NCBI RefSeq assembly: GCF_002263515.1
Contig: NZ_CP022752.1
Coordinates: 2,604,001-2,668,000, forward strand
Origin: Actinopolyspora erythraea
GTDB lineage: Bacteria > Actinomycetota > Actinomycetes > Mycobacteriales > Pseudonocardiaceae
DNA length: 64,000 nt
Reading direction: 5' to 3'
In this document: positions 27,254 to 36,197 of the stretch, piece by piece
Layout: every line of letters starts with the position of its first letter
Position numbering within the stretch: the stretch's first letter is position 1
The notes under the pieces: model-generated
Seen by the model: the letters and a program-made list of their open reading frames with translations, nothing else
What the model was told of the DNA's origin: nothing
Databases searched by the model: none
Position numbers and translations under genes: made by a program

Positions 27254-28038
27254 CGGCTCCCCCGCACCGGACTACCCAGTTCGGCGCGCTGCGCCTGCTG
27301 CAACAGTTGTTCCCGCAGGTCACGCGCGTGTCTTCTGCTGACGGGAACATCACCGATCTCGGTGTGCGCCATGAGCCCGCCCGCGGAGTCGCTGCGCAGC
27401 TCCAGCACCGCGTGCAGGGCTACCAGGAAGCTGCGGTGCACCCGCTGGAAACCGGCCCGGCACCAGTACTCCTCCAGTCTCGAGATGGGCATCCGCACCA
27501 CGTACTCCCCCGAGGGGGTGTGCAACCGGACGTAGTCGCCGTCGGCGGAGACGAAACGCACGTCGCCACGCCGCACGTACTTGGTGCGCCCGGCCGTCTC
27601 CACCGGCAGGGCCGGCATGGCGTCGGTCGGTGACACGGACTGCCGCGAGTCGACGAGCTCACCGGCGGCCACCATCCTGCTCACCTTGTCCAGAGCCGCC
27701 GACAGGCGTTCGGAGCGCACCGGCTTGAGCACGTAGTCGACGGCACCGATGTCGTAGGCCGTCACGGCGTGCCCGTCGTAGGCCGTGACGAACACGAGCA
27801 CCGGTGGAGTGCTCAACCTCGCCAACAGCGACGCCAGTTCGATACCGTCGAGCCCGGGCATGGAGATGTCCAGGAACACCACGTCGAACCGGTCGGCCTG
27901 GATCAGTCGCAACGCTTCCAGCGCCTCACCGGCTCCCACCACCTCGTCGACTTCGGGGGCGGCCCGCAGCATCCCGCACAGCTCGTCCAGTGCGGGACGA
28001 ACGTCGTCGACGGCCAGCACTCGCAGTCTCCCTGTCAT
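27250..28038 (-). CDS. LytTR-family response regulator
   Basis: 262 residues. Receiver domain residues 1-125: acidic pair VDD at 10-12, phospho-acceptor Asp57 in VVFLDISMPGLDG, Thr in FVTAYD and Lys in VLKPV. LytTR DNA-binding domain residues about 150-250: DVRFVSADGDYVRLHT, MPISRLEEY, FQRVHRSFLVAL, and VPVSRRHARDLRE. It acts as a transcription factor phosphorylated by the adjacent kinase. The ATG overlaps the kinase stop by ATGA. The likely target is the symporter genes downstream, as with other LytS/LytTR pairs controlling carboxylate uptake. Confidence 0.92.
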   Translation of the reverse strand: MTGRLRVLAVDDVRPALDELCGMLRAAPEVDEVVGAGEALEALRLIQADRFDVVFLDISMPGLDGIELASLLARLSTPPVLVFVTAYDGHAVTAYDIGAVDYVLKPVRSERLSAALDKVSRMVAAGELVDSRQSVSPTDAMPALPVETAGRTKYVRRGDVRFVSADGDYVRLHTPSGEYVVRMPISRLEEYWCRAGFQRVHRSFLVALHAVLELRSDSAGGLMAHTEIGDVPVSRRHARDLREQLLQQAQRAELGSPVRGSR

Positions 28039-29126
28039 CGCGGCACCACTCCGGGCTGGAACATGGGAACCCGGACGATCACCTTCGTGCCCGCTCCCCT
28101 GGCCGTCTCGACGACCAGTCCGTACCAGGCGCCGTAGATCGACCGGAGCCTGCGATCCACGTTGGCCAGTCCGACGCTGTGCTCGGAGCCGCGACCGGCC
28201 AGTATCTCCTCCGCCTCCGCCGGGTCCATGCCCACTCCGTCGTCCTCCACGCTGATCACGAGATCGTTACCGGATGCCTCGCCGGAGACCTGCACGAGAC
28301 CGGCACCGTCGGAACGACCGACGAAGGCGGGCTGGACGCCGTGCCGCACCGCGTTCTCCACGAGGGGTTGTAGTACCAGGTAGGGCACCGAGACCGCCAG
28401 CACGTCGGGGGCCACCCGGATCTGCACCCGCAGACGGTCACCGAGCACCGCGCGCTGCAGCGCGAGGTAGGTCTCGATGGCGTGGAACTCGTCGGAGACG
28501 GTGGCGTACTCCCGGTTGCGCGCGAGCCCGTAGCGGATGAAGTCGGCGAAGTCGAGCACGAGTTCGCGGCACCGGTCCGGCTCGGAGCGGACGAGTGATC
28601 CGATCACGGTCAACGCGTTGTAGACGAAGTGAGGGGAGATCTCGGCCCGCAGGGCGCGGAGTTCCGAACGCGCGGCCTGCTCCGCGGAGCTCTCCAACCT
28701 GCCGCGCTCCAACGAGTCCTCGATCCAGTCCGCGGCCCGGTTCACCGCCGACACCGGCACGTCACCGCACACCAGCAACACCCCGAGCAGCTCCTCGCTG
28801 GAGCGGAGCGGAACGGCGGTCATCGGAGGCCTTCCCTGCCGGGTCTCGGTGTGCAGCACTCGTTCGACCAGCTTGCCGACTTCCCCCGGATCGTCCGGAC
28901 GTCCCACCTGTTCCCGTTGCCCGGACAGCCCGCTCAGCACGACCGCATCGGCCCGCAGCAGTCTGCGCAGGTCCCGAACGGCGGCTCTGACCCTCGGACC
29001 GGTCAACCCTTCTTTGATGTTGTTCGTGATCCGGTACGCCGTCGCCACGGAGGCCATCGGATCGTTCGGTGACCACCCGGTCCGGACTCCTCCGAAACCG
29101 AGTGCCCGATCGGCGGGTACGGACAT
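28035..29126 (-). CDS. LytS-type sensor histidine kinase
   Basis: 363 residues without transmembrane helices. The N-terminal 150 residues form a GAF-like sensory region; the His_kinase domain reads LRAEISPHFVYNALTVIGSL with His166 as phospho-site. The ATPase domain has LQPLVENAVRHGV (N box) and VEDDGVGMDP (G1), with GIxLxNxxxRL-like SVGLANVDRRLRS. Cytosolic sensing is expected. The ATG at 29126 follows TAGGAGCGTTC; the frame is open to 29411 but that part is not domain-like. First gene of the kinase-LytTR-membrane protein-symporter operon. Confidence 0.88.
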   Translation of the reverse strand: MSVPADRALGFGGVRTGWSPNDPMASVATAYRITNNIKEGLTGPRVRAAVRDLRRLLRADAVVLSGLSGQREQVGRPDDPGEVGKLVERVLHTETRQGRPPMTAVPLRSSEELLGVLLVCGDVPVSAVNRAADWIEDSLERGRLESSAEQAARSELRALRAEISPHFVYNALTVIGSLVRSEPDRCRELVLDFADFIRYGLARNREYATVSDEFHAIETYLALQRAVLGDRLRVQIRVAPDVLAVSVPYLVLQPLVENAVRHGVQPAFVGRSDGAGLVQVSGEASGNDLVISVEDDGVGMDPAEAEEILAGRGSEHSVGLANVDRRLRSIYGAWYGLVVETARGAGTKVIVRVPMFQPGVVPR

Positions 29127-29442
29127 GAACGCTCCTAGCACTGTCGACACGGCCCGCCGGATCCTATTGCCCGCCTGTCCCTTGCTCGAAAAGACGCTCG
29201 TCCACCTGGTCACCGCAGACCGAAGGGTGCTGTCCCCTTCCCGCGAAACGACGGTAGCGCCGAACCGGCCGCGAGGAAACGGGCCGGAGAAACCCCGGTC
29301 CAAACGGGCGGAACGATTGTTCGCGCCTTTCCCCGGGCCGCGCACCGATCGGATTCCGCGTTCTGTCGGAATATTCCACACAGTAACGACGGAGTGAATT
29401 ACCGCGATCACCGCTGGTCCCGTGATCGCGGCGGAGCGTAAA
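29127..29442. other. divergent intergenic region, kinase operon and diguanylate cyclase
   Basis: 316 bp. Promoters of both units must lie here; the stretch GGAATATTCCACACAG around 29370 is relatively AT-rich and contains the palindrome GGAATATTCC. The 30-bp inverted repeat at 29402-29431 is directly before the cyclase gene. Confidence 0.45.
29402..29431. promoter_or_regulatory. 30-bp inverted repeat before the GGDEF gene
   Basis: CCGCGATCAC and GTGATCGCGG are perfect 10-bp arms around a 10-nt centre. The repeat ends 11 nt before the ATG and touches the ribosome binding site GGCGGAG, so it can be either an operator over the transcript start or an RNA hairpin limiting translation. Confidence 0.5.
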
Positions 29443-31143
29443 ATGACCCGGCCGCGATCTCCACTCCCGTTCGCCGTCGGCGGAGGATTGATGACCAGAC
29501 ATTTTCCGCTGTTGTCGGCGCTGGTGTGCTGCTACGTCGTGGCGGTGCTCGCCGTGCTGGGAAGTGGGGTGCTCACGGCGAAGTCCGCGCTGATCGTCGA
29601 CGACGTGGCACAACTGATCAGCGGTAGCGCGGCGACGATCGCGTGCTGGTGGCGGGCCCGGTTCAACAGGGGGAGTCAACGACTCTGGCGGTTGCTGCTG
29701 GGACTCGGCACCGCGGGGTGGACCGCGGGCATGGCGGTGTGGGCCTGGTTCCGAACCTTCGCCGACATCCCGCTACCCTCCCCCTCGCTGGCCGATGTCG
29801 GCTTCCTGACGCTGCCGGTGTTCGCACTGCCAGCCCTGCTGGTGTTCGCGGAGGACAGCACACCGGTGAAGGGGATCACGGCGCGCTCCTCACGCGGAAC
29901 GGCTCGCACCCGCGCGGTACTGGTGCTGGACGGTCTGATCGTCACGGGGTCGTTGTTCCTGCTGACCTGGGCGACCGCCCTGGGAGCCGTGGTGAGTTCC
30001 GGAGCGCCCACCGTGCCGGGATTCGTGGTCGCGGTGGCCTACCCCGTCACCGATCTCGTGCTCGTGGTGATCGTGATCCTGCTCGCCTCGTTCCGGCGTG
30101 CCGGCGGCAGCCTCCGCCTGCTGCTGCTGGGTTCCGGCCTGATCGCGCTGTCGGTCTCCGACAGTATCTTCGCCTACCTGGTCAGCAGCGGAGCCCCCAG
30201 CATGAACCCGCTGTTCGACGCGGGTTTCGTGGCGGGACCGGCCCTGATCGCGCTGGCGGCGCTCGCCCCCGACCACCGCGACACCGGCGAGGAGCACCCC
30301 CGCCGGGACCGGGCGGTCGACTGGGCGCACCTGATGCTGCCGTACCTGCCGCTGATGGTCGCGGCCGGCTTCACGACCGTGAAGACCGTCCTCGGCTCCG
30401 GCAGCGACGACCTGGAAGTCGTCGGGGTGTTCCTGCTGTTCGTGCTGGTCGTGGTACGACAGCTGGTCACGCTCATCGACAACGCCAAGCTCCTGGAGAA
30501 GGTGAGGAGCGCCCAGCAGGATCTGGCGCACCAGGCTTCGCACGACCCGCTGACCGGGCTGGCGAACCGCACGTTGCTCTACGAGAGGCTCAGCGAGAGC
30601 ATAAGACGCAACCGCGAGACGCACTACCCGTTCGGGTTGCTGTACTTGGACCTCGACGGCTTCAAAACCGTCAACGACACCTTCGGCCACGCCGCGGGGG
30701 ACGCGTTGCTGCGCGACGTCGCCGACAGGCTCCGCGAGTGCGTGCGCGCGGCCGACACCGTGGCACGCCTCGGCGGGGACGAGTTCGCGGTGCTGGTGGA
30801 AACGGAACGCAGGCAGGACTCCGAACAGGTCGGCGGCAGGGTCCTCGCGGCGCTGCAACGTCCCTTCGACGTCGAGGGGCGCAGCCACACGATAGGCGGC
30901 AGCCTCGGTGTCGTGCACTGCCCCGCCGGCGGGGAGATCTCGGCACAGACCCTGCTGCACCACGCGGACGTGGCGATGTACACCACGAAACAACGGCGGA
31001 AGCAGCGAGCTGGCGTACCCGGCCCCCACGAGAACCCCGGCCCGGAGGACCTCACGGAGCCCGTGGAGCTCACGGCCCACGAGGACACCTCGACCCAGGG
31101 TGACACCCGGCTCCGCGACGACGGCGTGTCACTGCACAACTGA
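29443..31143 (+). CDS. membrane diguanylate cyclase (GGDEF)
   Basis: 566 residues. Residues about 25-340 contain eight to nine transmembrane helices (a MASE-like sensory membrane region of unknown ligand), then a short coiled stretch NAKLLEKVRSAQQDLAHQAS, then a GGDEF domain from about residue 375 (HDPLTGLANRTLLYERL ... DLDGFKTVNDTFGH ... RLGGDEFAVLV near 444). The active site is intact, so synthesis of cyclic di-GMP from two GTP is expected; no EAL domain follows. The last 60 residues are acidic and disordered. ATG 29443 follows GGCGGAG; GTG 29422 lies inside the hairpin. Confidence 0.88.
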   Translation: MTRPRSPLPFAVGGGLMTRHFPLLSALVCCYVVAVLAVLGSGVLTAKSALIVDDVAQLISGSAATIACWWRARFNRGSQRLWRLLLGLGTAGWTAGMAVWAWFRTFADIPLPSPSLADVGFLTLPVFALPALLVFAEDSTPVKGITARSSRGTARTRAVLVLDGLIVTGSLFLLTWATALGAVVSSGAPTVPGFVVAVAYPVTDLVLVVIVILLASFRRAGGSLRLLLLGSGLIALSVSDSIFAYLVSSGAPSMNPLFDAGFVAGPALIALAALAPDHRDTGEEHPRRDRAVDWAHLMLPYLPLMVAAGFTTVKTVLGSGSDDLEVVGVFLLFVLVVVRQLVTLIDNAKLLEKVRSAQQDLAHQASHDPLTGLANRTLLYERLSESIRRNRETHYPFGLLYLDLDGFKTVNDTFGHAAGDALLRDVADRLRECVRAADTVARLGGDEFAVLVETERRQDSEQVGGRVLAALQRPFDVEGRSHTIGGSLGVVHCPAGGEISAQTLLHHADVAMYTTKQRRKQRAGVPGPHENPGPEDLTEPVELTAHEDTSTQGDTRLRDDGVSLHN

Positions 31144-31324
31144 ACCACGGGCTTCGCGGTCCACACGATCACCGAAGCCGTCCCGTGAGACGCCGCGTCC
31201 GGCGGAGCCCCGGTACTCGCCGCCACCCACGCGGGGACCGACGTGACCATCCGCCCGGGTGCGACGGAGCCGGGCGGAGCGCTCGTCCACCCGGTGCCGG
31301 GCTGGACCGGGGCTCCCGACTCGG

Positions 31325-32146
31325 TCAGTACCTCGGCAACATCCCGAACACCGTCGCCGTGGCGCCCGAGCCGTTACGGTGGGCCGGGCCGCCCGCCAGC
31401 ACCCATCCACCGGTGACCGGCAGCCGCTCCAGGTTGGCCAGCACCTCCAGACTGATGCGGTGCCGCCGGTACAGCATCAACGAGACCCGATAGCGGTCGT
31501 CGATTCCCACGTCGGGGCTGAAGGTGTCCGTGCCGAGGGCCCCTCGGTAGCCCAGCCGGCCGGTCTCCAGCAGCCAGCTCACCGCCTCCGGCGCGAACCC
31601 CGGCTGGTGCATCCGCCCCTGCTCGTCGAAGTTGTAGAAGGCCGGGGTGCCCCACTTCTCCTGCCACCCGGTCCACAGCACCACCGCGGCCCCCTCCGGG
31701 ATGGGCCCGTGCTCACGTTCGAACCGCCACAGGTCCTCCACGGTCACGGCGTAGTCGGGGTCCCGTTCGGCCCGGTCCCGGATGTCGAGTTTGACCGCGG
31801 GCAGCATCAGGTCCTCGGGATCCAGCTCGTCGGCGCTGGGCTCACCCGCGTTGAAGTGGCAGGGCGCGCCGAAGTGCGTACCGGTGTGCTCCCCCTCCCG
31901 CACGTACTGCAGGTAGAAACCGTCCTCCTCGAGGGAAGCGACCGTGCTCAGGGTGAACTCCGGATCGCCCGGGTAGACGTTGGTGGTTTCCGGGTCGTTG
32001 ACGTGCGAGAGACTGACCAGTCGCATATCGGTCGGGTCGAACCTCGGCCTGCCGCCACCCCCGGAGTCCGGGCGGGCGGAACGAGCCAGTCCCGCCGAGG
32101 CAGCCAGTCCCGCACCCCAGTTCATCAATTTCCGCCGTGCGAACAA
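31325..32146 (-). CDS. cyclase-family (KynB/isatin-hydrolase-like) protein with Tat-type signal
   Basis: About 273 residues. The N-terminus MFARRKLMNWGAGLAASAGLARSA has twin arginines and a hydrophobic run, suggesting Tat export. The putative-cyclase signature appears as GEHTGTHFGAPCHF, in which the usual Asp (HxGTHxDxPxH) is Gly; WTGWQEKWG and LGTDTFSPD are other family elements. Members are Zn or Mn amidohydrolases acting on cyclic amides or formylkynurenine. The start is uncertain: TTG 32146 follows AAGGGACGGATGG and yields the RR motif; ATG 32125 would remove it. Single gene, upstream of neither P450. Confidence 0.7.
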   Translation of the reverse strand: MFARRKLMNWGAGLAASAGLARSARPDSGGGGRPRFDPTDMRLVSLSHVNDPETTNVYPGDPEFTLSTVASLEEDGFYLQYVREGEHTGTHFGAPCHFNAGEPSADELDPEDLMLPAVKLDIRDRAERDPDYAVTVEDLWRFEREHGPIPEGAAVVLWTGWQEKWGTPAFYNFDEQGRMHQPGFAPEAVSWLLETGRLGYRGALGTDTFSPDVGIDDRYRVSLMLYRRHRISLEVLANLERLPVTGGWVLAGGPAHRNGSGATATVFGMLPRY

Positions 32147-32304
32147 ACCATCCGTCCCTTCTCGAGGACCTGTTCGAAACTCGGTTCGGACGATCGCAGT
32201 ACGACGGCCGTCCGCCGCCACGAGGACTCGTCCCGCGTCCGAACCGGACACGGTACCGGGTGTGTCCACCCGGGCCACGTGGGCACCGGGTGGCCCCGGC
32301 GGCA

Positions 32305-33564
32305 CTACCGGGTGGCGGATCCTCCCCTGGGGTTCGGGAGCCCGTCCAACATCACCGGGAGGGAGGCGTGGCCATTGGCGATGAACCCGCCGGCCGGTCG
32401 GAGTTCGGAGTCCGGGACCGCGAGACGCATCCCCGGGAACCGGTCGAACAGGGCCGGTAGCGCGATCTCGGCCTCCAACCGCGCCAGCGGGGCTCCGAGG
32501 CAGTAGTGCGCACCGTGCCCGAACGCCAGATGGTCACCATTGTCCGGACGGGTGACGTCGAACTCGTCGGGGCGTTCGTAGCGCTCCGGATCACGACCGG
32601 CCGCGGCGTAACTCGCCAGGATGGGCTCTCCGGCGCGGATGACGACGCCGTCGATCTCGATGTCCTCGATGGCGTAACGCAGCGGAACGTTGGCCAGCGG
32701 CGCCTGCCACCGCAGCGTCTCGGTGACCACCTGTTCCCAGGAGACCGAACCGTCACGGACCAGGGCCAGCTGCTCGGGGTGGCGCAGCATGGCGGTTATG
32801 GCGTGGTCGAGCAGGTTGACGGTGGTTTCGTACCCGGCACCGATCAGCAGGATCAGCGTGTCGACGAGTTCGCGCTCGTCGAGCTTGCCCTCGTTCTCGT
32901 CGCGCGCCCTCAGCAGCACGCTGGTCAGGTCGTCGCCGGGATCGGCGCGTTTGGTGGCCACCAGCTCGTTGAGCAGCGAGTAGAGTTCGTGCTGCGTGGC
33001 CTGGACCTGCTCCGGTGTGGCGGAGGTGTCGAACACCCCGTCGACGATACGGCGCAGGCCCGGCCTGGCCTCGTCGGGAACCCCGAACAGATGGCAGATC
33101 ACCGAGATGGGCAGCGGATAGGCGAACCGCTCGCGCAGGTCGACACCGCCCCGGGCGGACGGGGCGGCCAGCTCGTCGAGCAGCTCGGTGGTGACCGCCT
33201 CGACGTAAGGACGCATCGCGGCGATCCGGCGCGGGGTGAACGCCGTGGACACCAGCGAACGGAGCCTGCGGTGCTCCCGGCCGTGCGCGGTGAACATGTT
33301 GCGGACCGCGACCCAGCTCGCCAGCGCCCAGTTCTCCGGCACGTCACCGTTGATCCAGCTCGGCCAGTGCTGTCGCGGATCCTTGGAAACCCGGTTGTCC
33401 GCGAGCAGCTCCCGTAATCGCCGGTGACTGGTCACCGACCAAGCAACCACTCCCCCAGGTAACTCAACGCGCGCGACGGGCCCGTGATCACGGAGCCGGC
33501 GCGCCTCGGCGTGGATGTCGTCTCCGGCTGGATCCAGGACGTGTGGGCAGGACGAGTGCTCCAT
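32305..33564 (-). CDS. cytochrome P450, CYP154-like, conservon-linked
   Basis: 419 residues. Starts MEHSSCPHVLDPAGDD, typical of CYP154. I-helix LLIGAGYETT, K-helix ETLRWQAP (ExxR intact), heme loop FGHGAHYCLGAPLA with Cys355. Soluble class I P450. Its first 133 bp overlap the end of the CYP157-like gene in another frame, on the same strand, so the two are cotranscribed and perhaps translationally coupled. CYP157/CYP154 pairs attached to conservons are known in Streptomyces; their native substrates are mostly unknown. Confidence 0.9.
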   Translation of the reverse strand: MEHSSCPHVLDPAGDDIHAEARRLRDHGPVARVELPGGVVAWSVTSHRRLRELLADNRVSKDPRQHWPSWINGDVPENWALASWVAVRNMFTAHGREHRRLRSLVSTAFTPRRIAAMRPYVEAVTTELLDELAAPSARGGVDLRERFAYPLPISVICHLFGVPDEARPGLRRIVDGVFDTSATPEQVQATQHELYSLLNELVATKRADPGDDLTSVLLRARDENEGKLDERELVDTLILLIGAGYETTVNLLDHAITAMLRHPEQLALVRDGSVSWEQVVTETLRWQAPLANVPLRYAIEDIEIDGVVIRAGEPILASYAAAGRDPERYERPDEFDVTRPDNGDHLAFGHGAHYCLGAPLARLEAEIALPALFDRFPGMRLAVPDSELRPAGGFIANGHASLPVMLDGLPNPRGGSATR

Positions 33565-34823
33565 TGGCCGCTTTCTCCAGGTGTCTCGTCACGACGGTCA
33601 GGTTCCTGGACAGGCGGGAAGTGCACCGGCAGCGCGGTCAGAGCACGGTGGAAGGGCCCGGGTCGCCACTCCAACTCGTCGGCGGGCACAGCCAAGTCCA
33701 TATCGGGCAAGGTATCCAAAATGGTCTCGATCGCAACAGAGGCGATCAAACGAGCCGTGCCTCGTGCCGGGCAGGTGTGCGGTCCGGCGCTCCAGGCCAG
33801 GTGGGCGCGGTTGCCGTCGCGGCGGGAATCCCGCAGTGCGGGATCGGTGTTGGCCGCGGCGATGCCGATCACCACGGGTTGGTGCGCGGGGAGCGGAGTT
33901 CCCGCCAGTTCCACCTCGCGGGTGGGAAAGGTGATCGCGTAGTTCGCCAACGGCGGCTGCTTCCACAGCACCTCGTCGATGGCGTCCTCCACCGGCAGCC
34001 GCCCTCCGGACAGGTCACCCGCGAAGCGGTCGTCGGACAGCCACAGCCGCAGCGCGTTGGCGATCAGGTTCTGCATCGGTTCGGCACCGGCCCCCATCAG
34101 CACCACGAGCTGCTGCACCATCTCCTCGTCGTCGAGGTCGGCCTCGTGCCGCAGCAACCAGGTGGTTATGTCGGACGAGGGCTGGTCACGACGCAACGCG
34201 ACCAGCTCGGCGATGCACTTGCCGAGCTCCAGGTTGGCCTGCTCGGTGTCCACCCCGTCCCACAGCGCGGTGATCGCGTCCACCATGCGCGTGGTCAGCT
34301 CCGGTGGACTGCCGAACAGCCGGTTGAGCACCAGCAGCGGCAGCACCCGGGCGTACTCGGCGAGCAGGTCGGCGCGCCCGTTGGGGCCGAAGTCCCGGAT
34401 GAGGCTTTCCGCGCTCTCGGTGACGTAGCGGCGCAGCGTGAAGGCGTCGACCCTGCCGAGGCTGTCGGTGATGGCCTGGCGCAGCCGGTCGTGGTCGGGC
34501 CCGTCCTGGAACAGCACGTTGTCCCGGTACATCATCATCGCCACGACCGGGCTGTCCGCGGGTGCCTCGCGCTGCCAGGCACGGGAGTCCTTGGGGAAGG
34601 TGTCGGGATCACGCAGCACCGAAAGGGCGGTCTCGTGGTCGAGCACGAGGGTGGCCGGAACCCCCGGGGCCAGTTCGACCGAGGCGAGCGGCCCCTGCTC
34701 GCGCAGCTCGGCGTAGACGCCGTCCGGATCGGCGGCGAAGACGTGGTCGTGGATGGGGGTGGGCGCGGCGTGCATCGGGCAACCGGACGGTGCCGCCGTC
34801 GCGTCATGGGTGGTTTCTGCCAT
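33432..34823 (-). CDS. cytochrome P450, CYP157-like, lacking ExxR
   Basis: 463 residues. The heme loop is WSAGPHTCPARGTA with Cys351. The K-helix reads DEVLWKQPP: Glu is kept but the Arg of ExxR is Trp. The I-helix is AGAEPMQN rather than AGxET. Loss of ExxR is a known trait of CYP157 proteins of Streptomyces. The last 44 codons overlap the next P450 gene and look like a non-conserved tail. ATG after AAAGGAG. It is transcribed away from, but in the same direction as, the conservon and is separated from cvnD by about 770 bp. Confidence 0.85.
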   Translation of the reverse strand: MAETTHDATAAPSGCPMHAAPTPIHDHVFAADPDGVYAELREQGPLASVELAPGVPATLVLDHETALSVLRDPDTFPKDSRAWQREAPADSPVVAMMMYRDNVLFQDGPDHDRLRQAITDSLGRVDAFTLRRYVTESAESLIRDFGPNGRADLLAEYARVLPLLVLNRLFGSPPELTTRMVDAITALWDGVDTEQANLELGKCIAELVALRRDQPSSDITTWLLRHEADLDDEEMVQQLVVLMGAGAEPMQNLIANALRLWLSDDRFAGDLSGGRLPVEDAIDEVLWKQPPLANYAITFPTREVELAGTPLPAHQPVVIGIAAANTDPALRDSRRDGNRAHLAWSAGPHTCPARGTARLIASVAIETILDTLPDMDLAVPADELEWRPGPFHRALTALPVHFPPVQEPDRRDETPGESGQWSTRPAHTSWIQPETTSTPRRAGSVITGPSRALSYLGEWLLGR

Positions 34824-35591
34824 GCGAACTCCTTTCGGGTATGTCTGGATTCCGTTGACGGGAACCCCGGTGTTCGTGCCGGGGAGGAGCCGGTCCCGAG
34901 TGCTTCCCGGTAACTTCCCGAGATCGGGACTCACGAACGAAACCGCCGCTGTGCGGCATGAGTGTCGACCCCGGGTGAGGCGCGCGTACGAGTACCGCTT
35001 CCGCGCCGCCGAAGGGGCAGCGGCACGAGCCGCGGCGCACGTTCGGCCGCGCCCGCGAGGGCCACGAACTCGTCCTCGAAGCCGGGCCCCGCGCGTGGTG
35101 CACCGACAGACGCCGGGTGAACCACGCCGGGGCCCCGCAACCGCTCACCGGATGGAAACGCTCCGGGGAGCTCTCCTGGCCGGGCGGGGTGCCGCCGGTG
35201 CCGCTGCGACGAACCCCGTGGCGGCCGCGAGGTGCGCTCCCCGCGTTCGTCGCCGCACGTGCCCATTACCGAACCTTCGAGTCGCGCGGCGGGCCGCACC
35301 GGTCGGCCGGGCACGCCGAGTCCGACTTCACCCGGTGACGCGGCCGACCCACGTTCGCGGCGATGCGCGAACCGCTGGACATCCGCGCACGGACGCGCGA
35401 CCGGTGCGGCACCACGCACGACCGTGACATCAACACGGAGCGGAACATCCGGGTCGCCGGGCTGGCGGTGTCGGCCCGCGGATCCGGTCTCAGACCTCAA
35501 CGGGAGTCCTCCCGGGACGGGGCAGTCGGCGGCGAAGCGGGAACCGCCGGGCGCGAGCCCGACGAAAACCCCGTCCCGGGACGGGAAGCGG
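34824..35591. other. gap between conservon and P450 pair, no gene supported
   Basis: About 770 bp, unusually long for a conservon-P450 junction. Long frames exist but are Arg/Gly/Pro-rich and without ribosome sites. In one + frame near 35090-35165 the translation ends NHAGAPQPLTGWKRSGE, which might be a remnant, but nothing can be assigned. A promoter for the P450 pair is likely near 34830-34930. Confidence 0.4.
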
Positions 35592-36197
35592 TCAAGCGGA
35601 CTCCTGGGCGTGTTGGAGGGGAGAGGCGAGCACGTGCTCGACGAGGGAGACCATCGCCCGCGCGGTGGCGGAACGATCACGGGCGTCGCAGGTGACCAGC
35701 GGGACCTCCGGCAACAGGTCGAAGGCCTCGCGTAACTCCTCGTGAGGTGGCACCTCGACGGTGTCGAAATCGTTGATCGCCACTCCGTAGGGCAGCCCCC
35801 GGTCCTCGAGCACGCTGATCACGTCGAAGGACTCCTCGAGACGTGCCACGTCGGCCAGCACCAACGCTCCCAGCGCTCCGTGCGCGAGGTCCTCCCACAT
35901 CGACAGGAAACGCTGCTGTCCCGGAGTCCCGAACATGTAGAGCACCACCCTGTCGCTGAGCGTTCGGCGGCCGAAGTCCAGCGCCACGGTGGTGGTGGTC
36001 TTGTCCGTGATCCCGTGCAGGTCGTCGACGACGGCCCCGTCGCGGGTCATCGTCTCCTCGGTGTGCAGCGGTTCGATCTCGGACAGCGTGTTCACGAAGG
36101 TACTCTTGCCCACCGCGAACGGCCCCACGATCAGGACCTTGACGGCGGTACGGACGGTGTCCGGCAGGTACACCTCACCGGAGGGCTCTGAGCCCAT
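35592..36197 (-). CDS. cvnD: conservon GTPase (CvnD-type, MglA-like)
   Basis: 201 residues. P-loop VGPFAVGKSTFVN, switch region with ITDKTTTTVALDFGR, Walker B/G3 FGTPGQQRF, and INDFD in place of NKxD. A small Ras-like GTPase that associates with the membrane-bound kinase complex of the conservon. ATG 36197 follows a perfect AGGAGGTG site inside the end of the DUF742 gene (23-bp overlap). Fourth gene of the operon A-B-C-D. Confidence 0.93.
   Translation of the reverse strand: MGSEPSGEVYLPDTVRTAVKVLIVGPFAVGKSTFVNTLSEIEPLHTEETMTRDGAVVDDLHGITDKTTTTVALDFGRRTLSDRVVLYMFGTPGQQRFLSMWEDLAHGALGALVLADVARLEESFDVISVLEDRGLPYGVAINDFDTVEVPPHEELREAFDLLPEVPLVTCDARDRSATARAMVSLVEHVLASPLQHAQESA

Noticed and set aside
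34931..35680. Minus-strand frame of about 249 residues between cvnD and the CYP157 gene
   Set aside because: Low-complexity Arg/Gly/Pro/Ser sequence without a ribosome site or domain similarity; overlaps the cvnD 3' end.
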